A stretch of 64,000 nucleotides of DNA from Usitatibacter rugosus (GTDB lineage: Bacteria > Pseudomonadota > Gammaproteobacteria > Burkholderiales > Usitatibacteraceae): the NCBI RefSeq assembly GCF_013003965.1, contig NZ_CP053069.1:124001-188000 (forward strand), written 5' to 3'. Positions within the stretch are counted from its first letter, which is position 1. Every line of letters starts with the position of its first letter. A model generated the notes under the pieces. The model made no database searches and was not told the origin of the DNA. It worked only from the letters and a program-made list of their open reading frames with translations. Below, in pieces: positions 1 through 9,146 of this stretch. A program made the position numbers and the translations under genes.

Positions 1-142
1 CATCGCGATCGACAGCTACCGCGCGATGATCAACTACATCGGCGACGACGACACCACGACCAAGCGGATGCTCGAAGGCATCCTCGCCGTCGAGGAAGAG
101 CACGCCGACGACCTCTCGGACCTCCTGGCCGATCTCTCCTGA
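1..142 (+). CDS. ferritin-like (bacterioferritin/Dps-type) protein, 3' end only
   Basis: Only the last 46 codons and the TGA stop lie in the window; the frame starts at base 2. The peptide contains AIDSYRAMINYIG and ends in a helix with VEEEHADDL. The acidic and histidine residues of that last helix are the type that ferritin-like four-helix bundles use to hold a di-iron centre. The family stores or detoxifies iron in the cytoplasm. About 100 bases separate it from the Crp-type regulator downstream, so shared transcription is possible but not shown. The family assignment rests on a short tail, so the exact subclass (bacterioferritin, Dps-like, or another ferritin-like protein) is uncertain. 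Confidence 0.7.
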   Translation, partial: IAIDSYRAMINYIGDDDTTTKRMLEGILAVEEEHADDLSDLLADLS

Positions 143-242
143 CGTGAAGATTTAACGCCCGCGGCGCCGCATCCTGCGCCGCCGGGCGGGTTCGCCGTCG
201 CCCGCGGTACGTGCACAATGGGGCCCTAGCGAAGGAGGCCCC

Positions 243-890
243 ATGAACGACCGCGTCAAGGCAGACGCCAGCCTGGTCCTCAGTCCCGAGGAGCTCGCCG
301 AGATCACGCGCCACGCCGTCGCGCGGACCTTCCGCCCGCGCACGGTGCTGGTGAGCGAGGGCGAGAACACCGACGCCCTCTACATCATCGTCGAGGGCAA
401 GGCGCGCGCCTACGTGGGAGACGCCAGCGGGCGCGAGGTGGTGCTGTCCATCATGGGACCGGGGGAGTACTTCGGCGAGATCGCCTTCGACGAGGGGCCG
501 CGCTCGGCCTCCGTGATCACGCTCGAGACCTGCAAGATGCTGGTCGTGCCGCGCGCGGAGTTCGCGGAGTTCATCAAGACCAACCCCGCCTTCGCCATGA
601 GCTTCATCCGCAAGCTCATCCACCAGGTGCGCGTGCTCACCGAGAACGTGCGCAGCCTAGCACTCATGGACGCCTACGGCCGCGTCGCGCGGCTGCTGCT
701 GGACAGCGCCGTCACCAACGACGGCGTGCAGTACATCCCGGAACGCCTCACGCAGGCGGAGATCGCGAGCCGCGTGGGTTGCTCCCGCGAGATGGTGAGC
801 CGGATCTTCAAGGACCTCGTGCAGGGGAACTACATCTCGGTCGAGACCGACCGGATCGTGATCCACCGGAAGCCTCCGGCTCGCTGGTAG
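243..890 (+). CDS. Crp/Fnr-family transcriptional regulator
   Basis: This 215-residue protein has the two-domain layout of Crp. The N-terminal cyclic-nucleotide-binding beta-roll (about 20-120) carries GEYFGEIAF-DEGPRSASV (75-91), matching the phosphate-binding cassette of Crp, including the Arg-Ser that contacts cyclic nucleotide phosphate. A long dimerisation helix follows (about 118-150). The C-terminal winged helix has LTQAEIASRVGCSREMVSRI (169-188), the Crp-type helix-turn-helix. There are no N-terminal cysteines, so an Fnr-type iron-sulfur sensor is unlikely. The start is supported by a strong ribosome site (GAAGGAGG) 6 bases before ATG. It stands alone, converges on pilU, and a REP-like doublet lies between their stop codons. 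The ligand and regulon cannot be read from the sequence. Confidence 0.9.
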   Translation: MNDRVKADASLVLSPEELAEITRHAVARTFRPRTVLVSEGENTDALYIIVEGKARAYVGDASGREVVLSIMGPGEYFGEIAFDEGPRSASVITLETCKMLVVPRAEFAEFIKTNPAFAMSFIRKLIHQVRVLTENVRSLALMDAYGRVARLLLDSAVTNDGVQYIPERLTQAEIASRVGCSREMVSRIFKDLVQGNYISVETDRIVIHRKPPARW

Positions 891-900
891 GTGCCACGCC

Positions 901-967
901 GTCATTCCCGCGAAGGCGGGAATCCAGTTAGAAAAAGACGCTGGATCCCCGACGACTCGGGGATGAC
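901..967. repeat. REP-like palindrome doublet (family A) between convergent genes
   Basis: Two 27-base units face each other: 901-927 contains ATTCCCGCGAAGGCGGGAAT, and 941-967 is a diverged inverted copy with CCCCGACGACTCGGGG. Each unit is a hairpin, and the pair can form a larger one. It sits between the stops of the Crp-type gene (+) and pilU (-), so it may serve as a bidirectional terminator although no clear T-tract follows. Related single units occur at 9147, 58275 and 61938. Confidence 0.8.
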
Positions 968-1002
968 GAAACCTCAGGTGGCAATCGCCACCTTCGGCCT
1001 CG

Positions 1003-2142
1003 TCACTTCACGATCTCGAGGTGCTCCAGGCCGGAGCCGAGGTCGCGGTTCTTCGCGTTCTTGCTCTCGAGCTTGATCTTCAGGCGAAGGTCGTTGACCG
1101 AGTCCGCATTCCGCAGCGCGTCTTCGAAGGTGATCATGTCGGCCTCGAAGAGGTCGAAGAGCGCCTGGTCGAAGGTCTGCATGCCGAGCTCGCGGCTGCG
1201 GGCCACGAGTGCCTTCATCTCGTGCACCTCGCCCTTGAAGATGAGGTCCGACATGAGCGGCGAGTTGAGCAGGATCTCGATCGCGGCCACGCGGCCCTTG
1301 GTGGCCTTCTTGGGGATCAGGCGCTGCGAGATGATGGCCTTCAAGTTCAGCGACAAGTCCATCAGCAGCTGGGCGCGGCGCTCTTCGGGGAAGAAGTTGA
1401 TGATCCGGTCCAGCGCCTGGTTGGCGCTGTTGGCGTGCAGCGTGGACATGCACAGGTGGCCGGTTTCCGCGAAGGCGATGGCGAACTCCATCGTCTCCCT
1501 CTCGCGGATCTCGCCGATGAGGATCACGTCGGGCGCCTGGCGCAGCGTGTTCTTGAGCGCGGCGAACCAGTTGTCGGTGTCCACGCCCACTTCGCGCTGC
1601 GTGATGATGCAGTTGTTGTGCTCGTGGACGTATTCGACCGGGTCCTCGATGGTGATGATGTGGCCGTAGCTGTTCTCGTTGCGGTGGCCGATCATCGCGG
1701 CGAGCGAGGTCGACTTGCCCGAGCCCGTGCCGCCCACGAAGATCACCAGGCCGCGCTTGGTCATCGCCACGTCCTTCAGCACGTGGGGCAGGCCCAGGTC
1801 GTCGAACTTGGGGATGGTCGTGGTGATGGTGCGAAGCACGATGCCGACGCGGCCCTGCTGCACGAACGCATTCACGCGGAAGCGGCCGATGCCCGAGGGC
1901 GAGATCGCGAAGTTGCACTCGTTGGTGGCTTCGAATTCGGCCGCCTGCTTGTCCGTCATGATCGAGCGGCACAGCTCCTGCGAGTGCACCGGCGACAGGC
2001 TCTGCTGGGACACGGGCGTCACCTTGCCGTCCACCTTCATCGCCGGGGGAAAGCCCGCGGTGATGAAGAGATCGGAGCCACGGCGCGCGATCAGGGCGCG
2101 CAGCAGGTCGTGCATGAACTTGAGTGACTGTTCGCGTTCCAT
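1003..2142 (-). CDS. pilU: type IV pilus retraction ATPase PilU
   Basis: This 379-residue PilT-family ATPase acts in the cytoplasm at the base of the type IV pilus and assists pilus retraction and twitching motility. Visible motifs are an N-terminal PAS-like region with GSDLFITAGFPP (22-33), Walker A GGTGSGKST (137-145), the aspartate box ITIEDPVEY, Walker B DVILIGEIRE, and the His box TGHLCMSTLHA. The length, the FITAGFPP signature and the acidic C-terminal tail beyond the PilT core fit PilU rather than a second PilT. It lies 28 bases downstream of pilT on the same strand, the usual pilT-pilU pair. It probably shares pilT's transcript. Confidence 0.93.
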   Translation of the reverse strand: MEREQSLKFMHDLLRALIARRGSDLFITAGFPPAMKVDGKVTPVSQQSLSPVHSQELCRSIMTDKQAAEFEATNECNFAISPSGIGRFRVNAFVQQGRVGIVLRTITTTIPKFDDLGLPHVLKDVAMTKRGLVIFVGGTGSGKSTSLAAMIGHRNENSYGHIITIEDPVEYVHEHNNCIITQREVGVDTDNWFAALKNTLRQAPDVILIGEIRERETMEFAIAFAETGHLCMSTLHANSANQALDRIINFFPEERRAQLLMDLSLNLKAIISQRLIPKKATKGRVAAIEILLNSPLMSDLIFKGEVHEMKALVARSRELGMQTFDQALFDLFEADMITFEDALRNADSVNDLRLKIKLESKNAKNRDLGSGLEHLEIVK

Positions 2143-2170
2143 GAGCTTCTCCTATCGCGCGCGCACGCGC

Positions 2171-3214
2171 TTATCCGATGAACGCATCCTTGTTGGCGGC
2201 CTTCGTCTTGGCCTCGGGGACCGAGATGAGGTTGCGCTTCACGAGGTCCTGCAGGTTCTGGTCGAGCGTCTGCATCCCGATGTTGCCGCCGGTCTGGATC
2301 GCGGAGTACATCTGCGCGACCTTCGCCTCGCGAATGAGGTTCCGGATCGCGGGCGTGCCGATCATGATCTCGTGCGCCGCGACGCGACCCGTGCCGTCCT
2401 TGGTCTTGCAGAGCGTTTGCGAGATCACCGCGCGCAGCGATTCCGACAGCATCGCTCGGATCATTTCCTTTTCCGCCGCCGGGAAGACGTCGATGATGCG
2501 GTCCACGGTCTTGGCGGCCGAGGACGTGTGCAGCGTGCCGAACACCAGGTGGCCCGTTTCGGCGGCCGTCATGGCGAGGCGGATGGTTTCCAGATCTCGC
2601 ATCTCGCCCACGAGGATGATGTCCGGGTCCTCGCGAAGGGCGCTGCGAAGCGCGTTGGAGAACGACAGCGTGTGCGGTCCGACCTCGCGCTGGTTGATGA
2701 GGCACTTCTTCGCCTCGTGCACGAATTCGATCGGGTCCTCGACGGTGAGGATGTGGCCGTATTCGGTCTCGTTCACGTCGTTGACCATGGCGGCCAGCGT
2801 CGTGGACTTGCCCGAGCCCGTCGGGCCCGTCACCAGCACCAGGCCGCGCGGCTGGTTGGCGATTTCCTTGAAGATCTTGGGGGCGTTCAGGTCCTCGAGC
2901 GTGAGGACCTTCGACGGAATGGTCCGGAACACAGCACCGGCGCCGCGGTTCTGGTTGAACGCGTTGACGCGGAAGCGCGCGAGGTTGGGGATCTCGAAGC
3001 TGAAGTCGACCTCCAGCGTTTCCTCGTACACCTTGCGCTGCGAGTCGTTCATGATGTCGTACACCATCCCGTGCACGTCCTTGTGCTCGAGCGGGGGCAC
3101 GTTGATGCGCCGCACGTCGCCGTGCACGCGGATCATCGGCGGCAGGCCGGCGGAGAGGTGAAGGTCGGAAGCCTTGTTCTTGACCGAAAAGGCGAGAAGC
3201 TCTGCGATATCCAT
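2171..3214 (-). CDS. pilT: type IV pilus retraction ATPase PilT
   Basis: The 347-residue protein matches PilT in length and motif order: N-terminal ASDLHLSAGLPPMIRV (15-30), Walker A GPTGSGKST (130-138), aspartate box TVEDPIEFVH, Walker B DIILVGEMRD, His box TGHLVFGTLHT, and the C-terminal AIRNLIRE motif that PilT needs for retraction. It forms a hexamer that powers pilin disassembly. It is divergent from yggS, with 43 bases between the two start codons, an arrangement widely conserved in proteobacteria. pilU follows on the same strand. Confidence 0.96.
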   Translation of the reverse strand: MDIAELLAFSVKNKASDLHLSAGLPPMIRVHGDVRRINVPPLEHKDVHGMVYDIMNDSQRKVYEETLEVDFSFEIPNLARFRVNAFNQNRGAGAVFRTIPSKVLTLEDLNAPKIFKEIANQPRGLVLVTGPTGSGKSTTLAAMVNDVNETEYGHILTVEDPIEFVHEAKKCLINQREVGPHTLSFSNALRSALREDPDIILVGEMRDLETIRLAMTAAETGHLVFGTLHTSSAAKTVDRIIDVFPAAEKEMIRAMLSESLRAVISQTLCKTKDGTGRVAAHEIMIGTPAIRNLIREAKVAQMYSAIQTGGNIGMQTLDQNLQDLVKRNLISVPEAKTKAANKDAFIG

Positions 3215-3257
3215 GGGGTCGATCCGTTAGAATTGCGCCTCGACAACGAGCCTAAGT

Positions 3258-3947
3258 ATGTCCCCAATCGCCGCCAACCTGCAAGCCGTCCGGCGGCGCA
3301 TTTCCGAGGCTTTACAAGGGGATAGGCGCGAAGTTCGCCTTGTCGCCGTGTCCAAGACGCGCTCTTCCGGGACGATACGCGAAGCCCTCGACGCCGGGTG
3401 CCGCGACTTCGGCGAAAACTATGTGCAGGAAGCCCTACCCAAGGTAGCCGCCCTTTCGGGCTCCGGAGCGACCTGGCATTTCATCGGGCCGCTGCAGGGC
3501 AACAAGGCGAAGGACGTCGCCCAGGCGTTCGATTGGTGCCACAGCATCGACCGCCTGAAGATCGCCGAAGCGCTCTCGCGCCACCGGCCGCCGGGCATGG
3601 CGCCGCTGGAGGCGTGCATCCAGGTGAACATCAGCCGCGAGGCGACGAAGAGCGGCGTGGAAGCCGCCGAGGCGTTGCCGCTCGCCGCCGCCGTCGCCAG
3701 GCTCCCGGGCCTGCGCCTGCGGGGACTGATGGGCATCGCCACACCCGACGTGGGTCCCGAACGGCAGCGCAAGGAGTTCGCGCTGTTGCGAGGCCTGCTC
3801 GAGGATCTGCGCGCCGAAGGCCACGAAGTCGATACCCTGTCGATGGGCATGACGCAGGATCTCGAGGCCGCGATCGCGGAGGGTGCGACGATGGTGCGGA
3901 TCGGCACGGCAATCTTCGGCGAACGCGAAAGGAAGCACCCGGCATGA
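3258..3947 (+). CDS. yggS: YggS/PLPBP family pyridoxal-phosphate homeostasis protein
   Basis: This 229-residue single-domain TIM barrel resembles the N-terminal domain of alanine racemase. The PLP Schiff-base lysine is K33 in LVAVSKT. Other family marks are FGENYVQEA, WHFIGPLQGNKAK, and the late SMGMTQDLEAAI-EGATMVRIGTAIFG phosphate-binding stretch. The family has no known enzymatic reaction and controls the PLP pool in the cytoplasm. proC overlaps its stop by 4 bases (ATGA), so the two are translationally coupled. No strong Shine-Dalgarno sequence precedes its ATG. Confidence 0.95.
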   Translation: MSPIAANLQAVRRRISEALQGDRREVRLVAVSKTRSSGTIREALDAGCRDFGENYVQEALPKVAALSGSGATWHFIGPLQGNKAKDVAQAFDWCHSIDRLKIAEALSRHRPPGMAPLEACIQVNISREATKSGVEAAEALPLAAAVARLPGLRLRGLMGIATPDVGPERQRKEFALLRGLLEDLRAEGHEVDTLSMGMTQDLEAAIAEGATMVRIGTAIFGERERKHPA

Positions 3948-4756
3948 AGGTGGCATTCATCGGCGGCGGCAACATGGCCGCGGCGATCGTGGGCGGCCTC
4001 GTGGCCAAGGGCACGCGCGGGGAGGACCTCCTCGTGGTCGAGCCCAACGCGAAGGCGCGCGCGACGCTCGCGAAGGATTACGGCGTGAACGCCGTCGAGG
4101 CTCCGGGCGAGGAGCTCTCGCACGCCGAGGCGATCGTCCTCGCGGTGAAGCCGCAGGTGATGCGCGAGGCCGCGGCGTCGATCAAGCCGTACGTGAATCG
4201 CGCGGTCGTGATCTCCATCGCCGCGGGCATCCGCCTGGGCGATCTCTCGCGCTGGCTCGGGGGCTACGCGCGTCTCGTGCGCACGATGCCCAACACGCCG
4301 GCGCTGGTGCATGCCGGAGTCACGGGCCTTTATGCGGACCCGGCCGTTTCCGAAGGCGACCGCCGCCTCGCCGACACACTGATGAACGCCGTGGGCGCCA
4401 CCGTGTGGTTCGACAAGGAGACCGACCTCGATGCCGTCGTCGCCGTCTCGGGCAGCGGCCCGGCCTACGTCTTCTTCGCGATGGAGTCGCTCGAAGCGGC
4501 GGCGCGCGAGCTGGGCCTGGCACCCGAGAAGGCGCGCACGCTCGCCCTCTGGACCTTCGTCGGCGCGGCCAAGCTCGCCATCGAACGCAACGAAGATCCG
4601 GCAAAGCTCCGCGCCAACGTGACTTCGAAGGGCGGCACCACGGAGCGCGCCATCTCCGTGATGGAAGCCTCGTACGTTCGCGAGAAGATCATGGAAGCCG
4701 TGAAGGCCGCCGCGCAGCGCTCGCGCGAGCTGGGCGACGAGTTCGGGAAGGACTGA
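3944..4756 (+). CDS. proC: pyrroline-5-carboxylate reductase
   Basis: A 270-residue cytosolic enzyme that reduces 1-pyrroline-5-carboxylate to L-proline with NAD(P)H, the last step of proline synthesis. The Rossmann motif FIGGGNMAAAI is at 5-15, followed by AVKPQ, RTMPNTPALV, and the C-terminal catalytic/dimer signature VSGSGPAYVFFAMESLEAAA and SKGGTTERAI. The start is the ATG overlapping the yggS stop. The proline-pathway gene proA lies 28 kb away at 32160, so the pathway is split on this chromosome. yggT follows after 5 bases. Confidence 0.96.
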   Translation: MKVAFIGGGNMAAAIVGGLVAKGTRGEDLLVVEPNAKARATLAKDYGVNAVEAPGEELSHAEAIVLAVKPQVMREAAASIKPYVNRAVVISIAAGIRLGDLSRWLGGYARLVRTMPNTPALVHAGVTGLYADPAVSEGDRRLADTLMNAVGATVWFDKETDLDAVVAVSGSGPAYVFFAMESLEAAARELGLAPEKARTLALWTFVGAAKLAIERNEDPAKLRANVTSKGGTTERAISVMEASYVREKIMEAVKAAAQRSRELGDEFGKD

Positions 4757-4761
4757 CGGAC

Positions 4762-5355
4762 ATGCTCATCCCCGCCATCAAGTTCGTCGTCGAGACGCTC
4801 TTCAACCTGTTCATCCTCTCGGCGCTGCTGCGCTTCTGGATGCAGGTGCTGAGGGCGCCCGCCCGCAACCCGATCGCGCAGTTCACGATGGCGCTCACGG
4901 ATTTCGCCGTGAAGCCGCTGCGCCGCATCGTGCCGGGCCTCTTCGGCCTCGACCTGGCCTCGCTCATCGTCGCGTGGCTCGCGGAGTTCGTGCTGCTGGT
5001 GATCCTGCTGTTGCTGGACGACCTGCCGCTGGCGCAATACCCGGCGGCGCTCACTCCCGTATTCCTGTGGGCCTTCGTGAAGCTGGTGCGCCTTTCGGTC
5101 TACATCGTCCTGGGTGCAGTGTTCATCCAGGCGATCCTCTCGTGGGTGAATCCCTACCACCCGGTGATGCCGTTCTTCGACGCCCTCACGCGCCCCTTCC
5201 TGAAGCCCTTCCGGAAGATGGTGCCGCTGATCGGCGGCGTGGACATCACGCCGATCCTGGTGCTGATCCTCGGCCAGCTGATCCTCATGATCCCCGTCAC
5301 CTGGCTGGAAGAGGCCTGCAGGGTCACCACGCTGAGGATGCTGGCGGGCTACTAG
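4762..5355 (+). CDS. yggT: YggT-family integral membrane protein
   Basis: This 197-residue protein consists of two homologous YggT repeats. Each has two membrane helices joined by a conserved motif: first LRFWMQVLRAPARNPIAQF, second ILSWVNPYHPVMPFFD with LTRPFLKPFRKMVP. Four to five transmembrane helices are visible. The family lies in the inner membrane; its function is not settled, with links to osmotic stress and, in other lineages, to cell division. It is the third gene of yggS-proC-yggT, 5 bases after proC. The 146 bases after its stop contain no gene and lead into the small gene at 5502. Confidence 0.92.
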   Translation: MLIPAIKFVVETLFNLFILSALLRFWMQVLRAPARNPIAQFTMALTDFAVKPLRRIVPGLFGLDLASLIVAWLAEFVLLVILLLLDDLPLAQYPAALTPVFLWAFVKLVRLSVYIVLGAVFIQAILSWVNPYHPVMPFFDALTRPFLKPFRKMVPLIGGVDITPILVLILGQLILMIPVTWLEEACRVTTLRMLAGY

Positions 5356-5501
5356 GGCATTGCTGTGCGATTCGTCACATAAACGCGTCCACAATTTCAC
5401 CTGTAACGCGTAGAGCGTCCGACGGACTTCCCGGGCACCGATCCGTACAGTGGGTTCCAGCGCGAGACCTGATCGCGCCCCACTGACCGAAAGGAAGAAA
5501 C

Positions 5502-5756
5502 ATGGATGCCCCGAACCTCTGGCTGCTCTTCGCGATCACCGTGCCGGTTGCGGCTGTCGCCGCCCTGCATGCGTGGCTCGCGCTGAACGGAGAGCGCGGC
5601 TCCCTGCTCCTGCCCGCGACCGGCGCCTTCGACCTGCGCACCTGCCCGGCCTGCGTGCTCGGCGCGATCCTGAGGTCCGCCGAACGCGCCCGCCTGGCCC
5701 GCTTCCCGGCCGCGTTCGAAGCGGCCAACGACGAGTCCTTCCGTGAAGTCGCGTAA
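5502..5756 (+). CDS. small orphan membrane protein, paralogue of the one at 25085
   Basis: I do not recognise a named family. The 84-residue product has one hydrophobic N-terminal helix (LWLLFAITVPVAAVAALHAW), then GERGSLLLP (30-38), a CPAC pair (48-51) and a C-terminal FEAANDESFREVA. A purine-rich ribosome site (AAGGAAG) precedes the ATG. The 69-residue product at 25085 has the same plan: helix, GERGTLMLP, and ANDDTFSRVA at the end. That makes both likely to be real expressed genes. The CPAC pair is present only here. No function is proposed. The 272 bases after the stop hold no convincing gene. Confidence 0.7.
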   Translation: MDAPNLWLLFAITVPVAAVAALHAWLALNGERGSLLLPATGAFDLRTCPACVLGAILRSAERARLARFPAAFEAANDESFREVA

Positions 5757-6028
5757 GCGCACGCGGGGCGAGTCCCCCGTCTGGGTCTTCAACAACATCC
5801 CGGCCGGTGCCCGGGTGGACACGAAAGTGTCGTGCCCGCTGCGCTGGCCGCCGGGATCGGTGGGCGAACGCGTCGCTCCGATACTCGATTTCGAAGCCGG
5901 GGACTCCGCCGCGGGCGCAGTCCGTTCCCGCTAAGGCGCGCCTCGTCGCAAAAGGATCGTCCGTGCTGGAACCGCGGTCTAGCGTGGATGCTGCAGTGAC
6001 CCCCCAGTCGCAACCCAGGAGATCCGCC

Positions 6029-6232
6029 ATGAACCGCACCATGCGTTTTGCCGCAGCCGCCGTTGCTGCGGGCTTCATCCTCGCCCCGGTCGCGCAAGCC
6101 TCCGAGCCCAACACCGGAGAGCAGCGCGCCGTCGAGGCCGCGAAGAAAGGCCCCGCCGAGCTGCGCCGCTTCATCCAGCGCACGCGGATGATCTACGGCT
6201 TGAGCTACGAGCAGTTCCGCACCGCTTCGTAA
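6029..6232 (+). CDS. small secreted protein of unknown function
   Basis: A 67-residue product starting MNRTMRFAAAAVAAGFILAP, a clear signal peptide with probable cleavage after VAQA (about residue 24). The mature part of about 43 residues contains EQRAVEAAKKGPAELRRFIQ and ends YGLSYEQFRTAS; it looks like a short amphipathic helix pair without cysteines. CAGGAG lies 8 bases upstream of the ATG. It stands alone and converges on the acyl-CoA ligase gene, whose stop begins 3 bases after this gene's stop. Function unknown; the AELRRFI-RTRMIYGLSYEQF segment should be searchable as a small family. Confidence 0.65.
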   Translation: MNRTMRFAAAAVAAGFILAPVAQASEPNTGEQRAVEAAKKGPAELRRFIQRTRMIYGLSYEQFRTAS

Positions 6233-6234
6233 GG

Positions 6235-7905
6235 CTACTTCGCGTTTTCCCGTTCCTGCAGCGCCCGCCACAGGATCTTGCCGGTGGCGGAGCGCGGCAG
6301 GGCGTCGACGAATTCCACGACGCGCGGCACCTTGTAGGCCGCCATCTTCTCGCGCGCCCAGGCGGTGATGGCCTCGCCATCGACCTTGCCCTTGCTGGCG
6401 GGCTTGAGCACCACGACAGCCTTCACCGTTTCGCCCCGGGTCGCATCCTTCGCGGCGATGACGCACGCCTCCTGCACGTCGGGATGCCCGTAGAGCAGCG
6501 ATTCCACTTCCGCGGGCCAGACCTTGAGGCCGTGCGCGTTGATCATTCGCTTCAGGCGATCGACCAGGAAGAAATAGCCTTCCTCGTCCACGCGGCCGAG
6601 ATCGCCGGTGCGGAAGAAGCGCTTGCCGTCGCGCTCGAAGAACGCCTCGGCCGTGGCCTCGGGCTTGCCCCAGTAGCCGAGGAAGATCTGCGGGCCGGCC
6701 GAGACGATCTCGCCCACTTCGCCCACGGGCAGCTCCTCGAGCGTGCCGGGATCGACCACTCGTGAATCGGTGCCGATGAAGGGAATGCCGAGGCATTGCT
6801 TCTTCGGCCGGTCGGGCGGGTTCACGTGCGAGGGCGCCATCGTCTCGGTGAGGCCGTAGCCCTCGACGAACGAGATGCCGCAGAGCTCCTTCAGCTTGGT
6901 CGCGATTGCCTCGGGCATCGCGGCGCCACCGCCGCTCATGCGCTGCAGGCTGGAGAGGTCCCAGCTTGCGGCGTTGGGGCTCGCGAGGAGATCGACCACC
7001 ATCGTCGGGATCAGCGTCCACGCCTGCACGCCGTAGCGCGCGATGAGCGGGCCGGCGACCTCGCGGTCCCAGCGCGGCAGCAGGATCACCGTGCCGCCGT
7101 TGAAGATCGGCGTGTTCATGCTGTTCTGCATGCCCGTCACGTGGAAGTAGGGCAGCACGCCGAGGTACTTCACCTCGTGCGAGATCTTGAACCACTCGCT
7201 GCTGAACACCGCCGTGCTCATCACCGTGCGGTGCGTATGCATGCAGCCCTTGGGCTGGCCCGTGGTGCCCGAGGTGTAGGGCATGACGGCAAGGTCGTCG
7301 GGTCCCACGGTGTGCGGCCCCGGTGCGAGGCGCTGGCCCACCGCATCCGACCACAGCGTGATGTTGGGGCCGGCGATCGGCTGGCGCGGGAGCTTGAAGG
7401 CATCCGGCACCTTGAGGTCCGTGGGCTTCGGCAGGTAGTCGGCGTAGGCCGCGACGATCGAATGCGCGAGGGTGCCGTCGGCGGCGAGCGGTGCGGCCTG
7501 CGGCCAGAGCTCCTGCGCGACCAGGGCGACCTTGGCGCCGCAGTCCTTCACGTAGTGGCGCAGCTCGTCGGTGAGGTTCATCGGGTTGAGCGGCACCACG
7601 ACGGCGTCGGCGCGCAGGATCGCGTAGTACGCGATCACGAACTGCAGGCTGTTCTGCATGAAGAGCAGCACGCGGTCGCCCTTCGCGACTCCGCAGCGCT
7701 TCTGCAGGAACCCGGCGACCGCCTCCGCTTCGGACCGGAGCGTCGCGTAGGTCATCGCGTTGTCGTAGCAGATGAACGCGTCCTTGCCCGCATAGCGCGT
7801 CGCGCTCACTTCGAGGTTGTACCAGACGGAGGTCTGCGGCAGGTCCAGGTCGTGCGGCACCTCCCTCGGCCACACCGCGTAGTGGCGCATCGTGGCCTCA
7901 GCCAT
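6235..7905 (-). CDS. fatty-acid/acyl-CoA ligase (AMP-forming)
   Basis: A 556-residue member of the ANL adenylate-forming family that activates a carboxylic acid to its CoA thioester through an acyl-AMP. Signatures: P-loop [16 protein letters not shown], the A5 motif [10 protein letters not shown], the A7 motif [15 protein letters not shown], the A8 hinge [19 protein letters not shown], and the catalytic lysine in [11 protein letters not shown] near the C-terminus. Length fits medium/long-chain fatty-acid-CoA ligases. Its start overlaps the stop of the acyl-CoA dehydrogenase gene by 8 bases, so it is the last gene of a minus-strand acyl-CoA catabolic operon. Substrate chain length cannot be read directly. 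Confidence 0.9.
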   Translation of the reverse strand: MAEATMRHYAVWPREVPHDLDLPQTSVWYNLEVSATRYAGKDAFICYDNAMTYATLRSEAEAVAGFLQKRCGVAKGDRVLLFMQNSLQFVIAYYAILRADAVVVPLNPMNLTDELRHYVKDCGAKVALVAQELWPQAAPLAADGTLAHSIVAAYADYLPKPTDLKVPDAFKLPRQPIAGPNITLWSDAVGQRLAPGPHTVGPDDLAVMPYTSGTTGQPKGCMHTHRTVMSTAVFSSEWFKISHEVKYLGVLPYFHVTGMQNSMNTPIFNGGTVILLPRWDREVAGPLIARYGVQAWTLIPTMVVDLLASPNAASWDLSSLQRMSGGGAAMPEAIATKLKELCGISFVEGYGLTETMAPSHVNPPDRPKKQCLGIPFIGTDSRVVDPGTLEELPVGEVGEIVSAGPQIFLGYWGKPEATAEAFFERDGKRFFRTGDLGRVDEEGYFFLVDRLKRMINAHGLKVWPAEVESLLYGHPDVQEACVIAAKDATRGETVKAVVVLKPASKGKVDGEAITAWAREKMAAYKVPRVVEFVDALPRSATGKILWRALQERENAK

Positions 7906-9115
7906 GGCGAGCCAGCTCCAGGCGGCCGATCTGCGCGCGATGCACTTCGTCGGGCCCGTCGGCGAGGCGAAGCGTGCGCGCCTTGGCGTACATGCTGGCG
8001 AGCGGGAAGTCCTCCGAGACGCCGGCCGCGCCGTGCGCCTGGATCGCCCAGTCGATGACGGTGAGCGCCATGTTGGGCGCGGCGACCTTGATCATCGCGA
8101 TCTCCTTCCGCGCGACCTTGTTGCCGGCCGTGTCCATCATCCACGCGGCGTTCAGCACGAGGAGGCGCGCCTGGTCGATCATGATTCGCGCATTGGCCAC
8201 GCGCTCGAGGGTCACGCCCTGGTCGGCCACAGGCTTGCCGAACGCGACGCGCGACTTCACGCGCTTGCACATCAGTTCCAGCGCGCGCTCGGCCACGCCG
8301 ATGAGGCGCATGCAATGGTGGATGCGCCCAGGCCCGAGGCGGCCCTGCGCGATCTCGAAGCCGCGGCCCTCGCCGAGCAGGATGTTCGAGGCCGGCACGC
8401 GCACGTTCTCGAAGACGAACTCGCCATGGCCGTGCGGTGCATCGTCATCACCGAAGACGGTGAGGGGGCGGATCAGCTTCACGCCCGGCGAATCCATCGG
8501 CACGAGGACCATCGACTGCTGCTGGTGCTTGTTGGCGTTGTCCGGGTCCGTCTTCCCCATGAAGATGAGGATCTTGCAGCGCGGATCGGGCGCGCCCGTC
8601 GTCCACCACTTGCGGCCGTTGATCACGTAGTCGCCGCCGTCGCGCTCGATGCGCGCCTGGATGTTGGTGGCGTCCGACGACGCGACATCGGGCTCCGTCA
8701 TCGCGAAGGCCGAGCGGATCTTGCCGGCCAGCAGCGGCTCCAGCCATTGGCGCTTGTGCTCGGGGGTGCCGTATCGCTCGAGCACCTCCATGTTCCCGGT
8801 GTCGGGCGCGTTGCAGTTGAACGACTCGGGCCCGATCTCCGAGCGGCCCATGATCTCGCAGAGCGGCGCGTATTCGAGGTTGGTGAGCCCTGCGCCTTTC
8901 TCGGAAGCCGGAAGGAAGAGGTTCCACAGGCCCTGGGCGCGCGCCTTCTCCTTCAGCTGCTCCATCACCCTGGTGGGCTGCCAGGGGTTGCCCTGGGCGC
9001 GGTTGGCGCGCACCTCGTCGGCGAACGCGTGCTCCGCCGGATACACGTTCTGGTCCATGAACGCGGTGACGCGCTCGCGCAGCTTCTGGGTCTTGTCCGA
9101 ATAGCCGAATTGCAT
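7898..9115 (-). CDS. acyl-CoA dehydrogenase
   Basis: This 405-residue flavoprotein oxidises acyl-CoA to 2-enoyl-CoA, passing electrons to ETF. Seen: N-terminal helical domain ([20 protein letters not shown]), FAD-binding [34 protein letters not shown], the C-terminal [20 protein letters not shown], and [19 protein letters not shown]. The long acidic N-terminus and the DVASSDATN variant resemble the ACAD10/11-like branch that is typically linked with phosphotransferase-like partners, which fits the aminoglycoside-phosphotransferase-fold gene just upstream. It overlaps the ligase gene by 8 bases. Confidence 0.92.
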   Translation of the reverse strand: MQFGYSDKTQKLRERVTAFMDQNVYPAEHAFADEVRANRAQGNPWQPTRVMEQLKEKARAQGLWNLFLPASEKGAGLTNLEYAPLCEIMGRSEIGPESFNCNAPDTGNMEVLERYGTPEHKRQWLEPLLAGKIRSAFAMTEPDVASSDATNIQARIERDGGDYVINGRKWWTTGAPDPRCKILIFMGKTDPDNANKHQQQSMVLVPMDSPGVKLIRPLTVFGDDDAPHGHGEFVFENVRVPASNILLGEGRGFEIAQGRLGPGRIHHCMRLIGVAERALELMCKRVKSRVAFGKPVADQGVTLERVANARIMIDQARLLVLNAAWMMDTAGNKVARKEIAMIKVAAPNMALTVIDWAIQAHGAAGVSEDFPLASMYAKARTLRLADGPDEVHRAQIGRLELARHG

Positions 9116-9146
9116 GTGCGTTCCCCTTGGTATCCCCTACGACTTC

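Noticed and set aside
5743-5934. 63-codon frame overlapping the end of the small gene at 5502
   Set aside because: No ribosome site, no recognisable pattern and composition like a random GC-rich frame.
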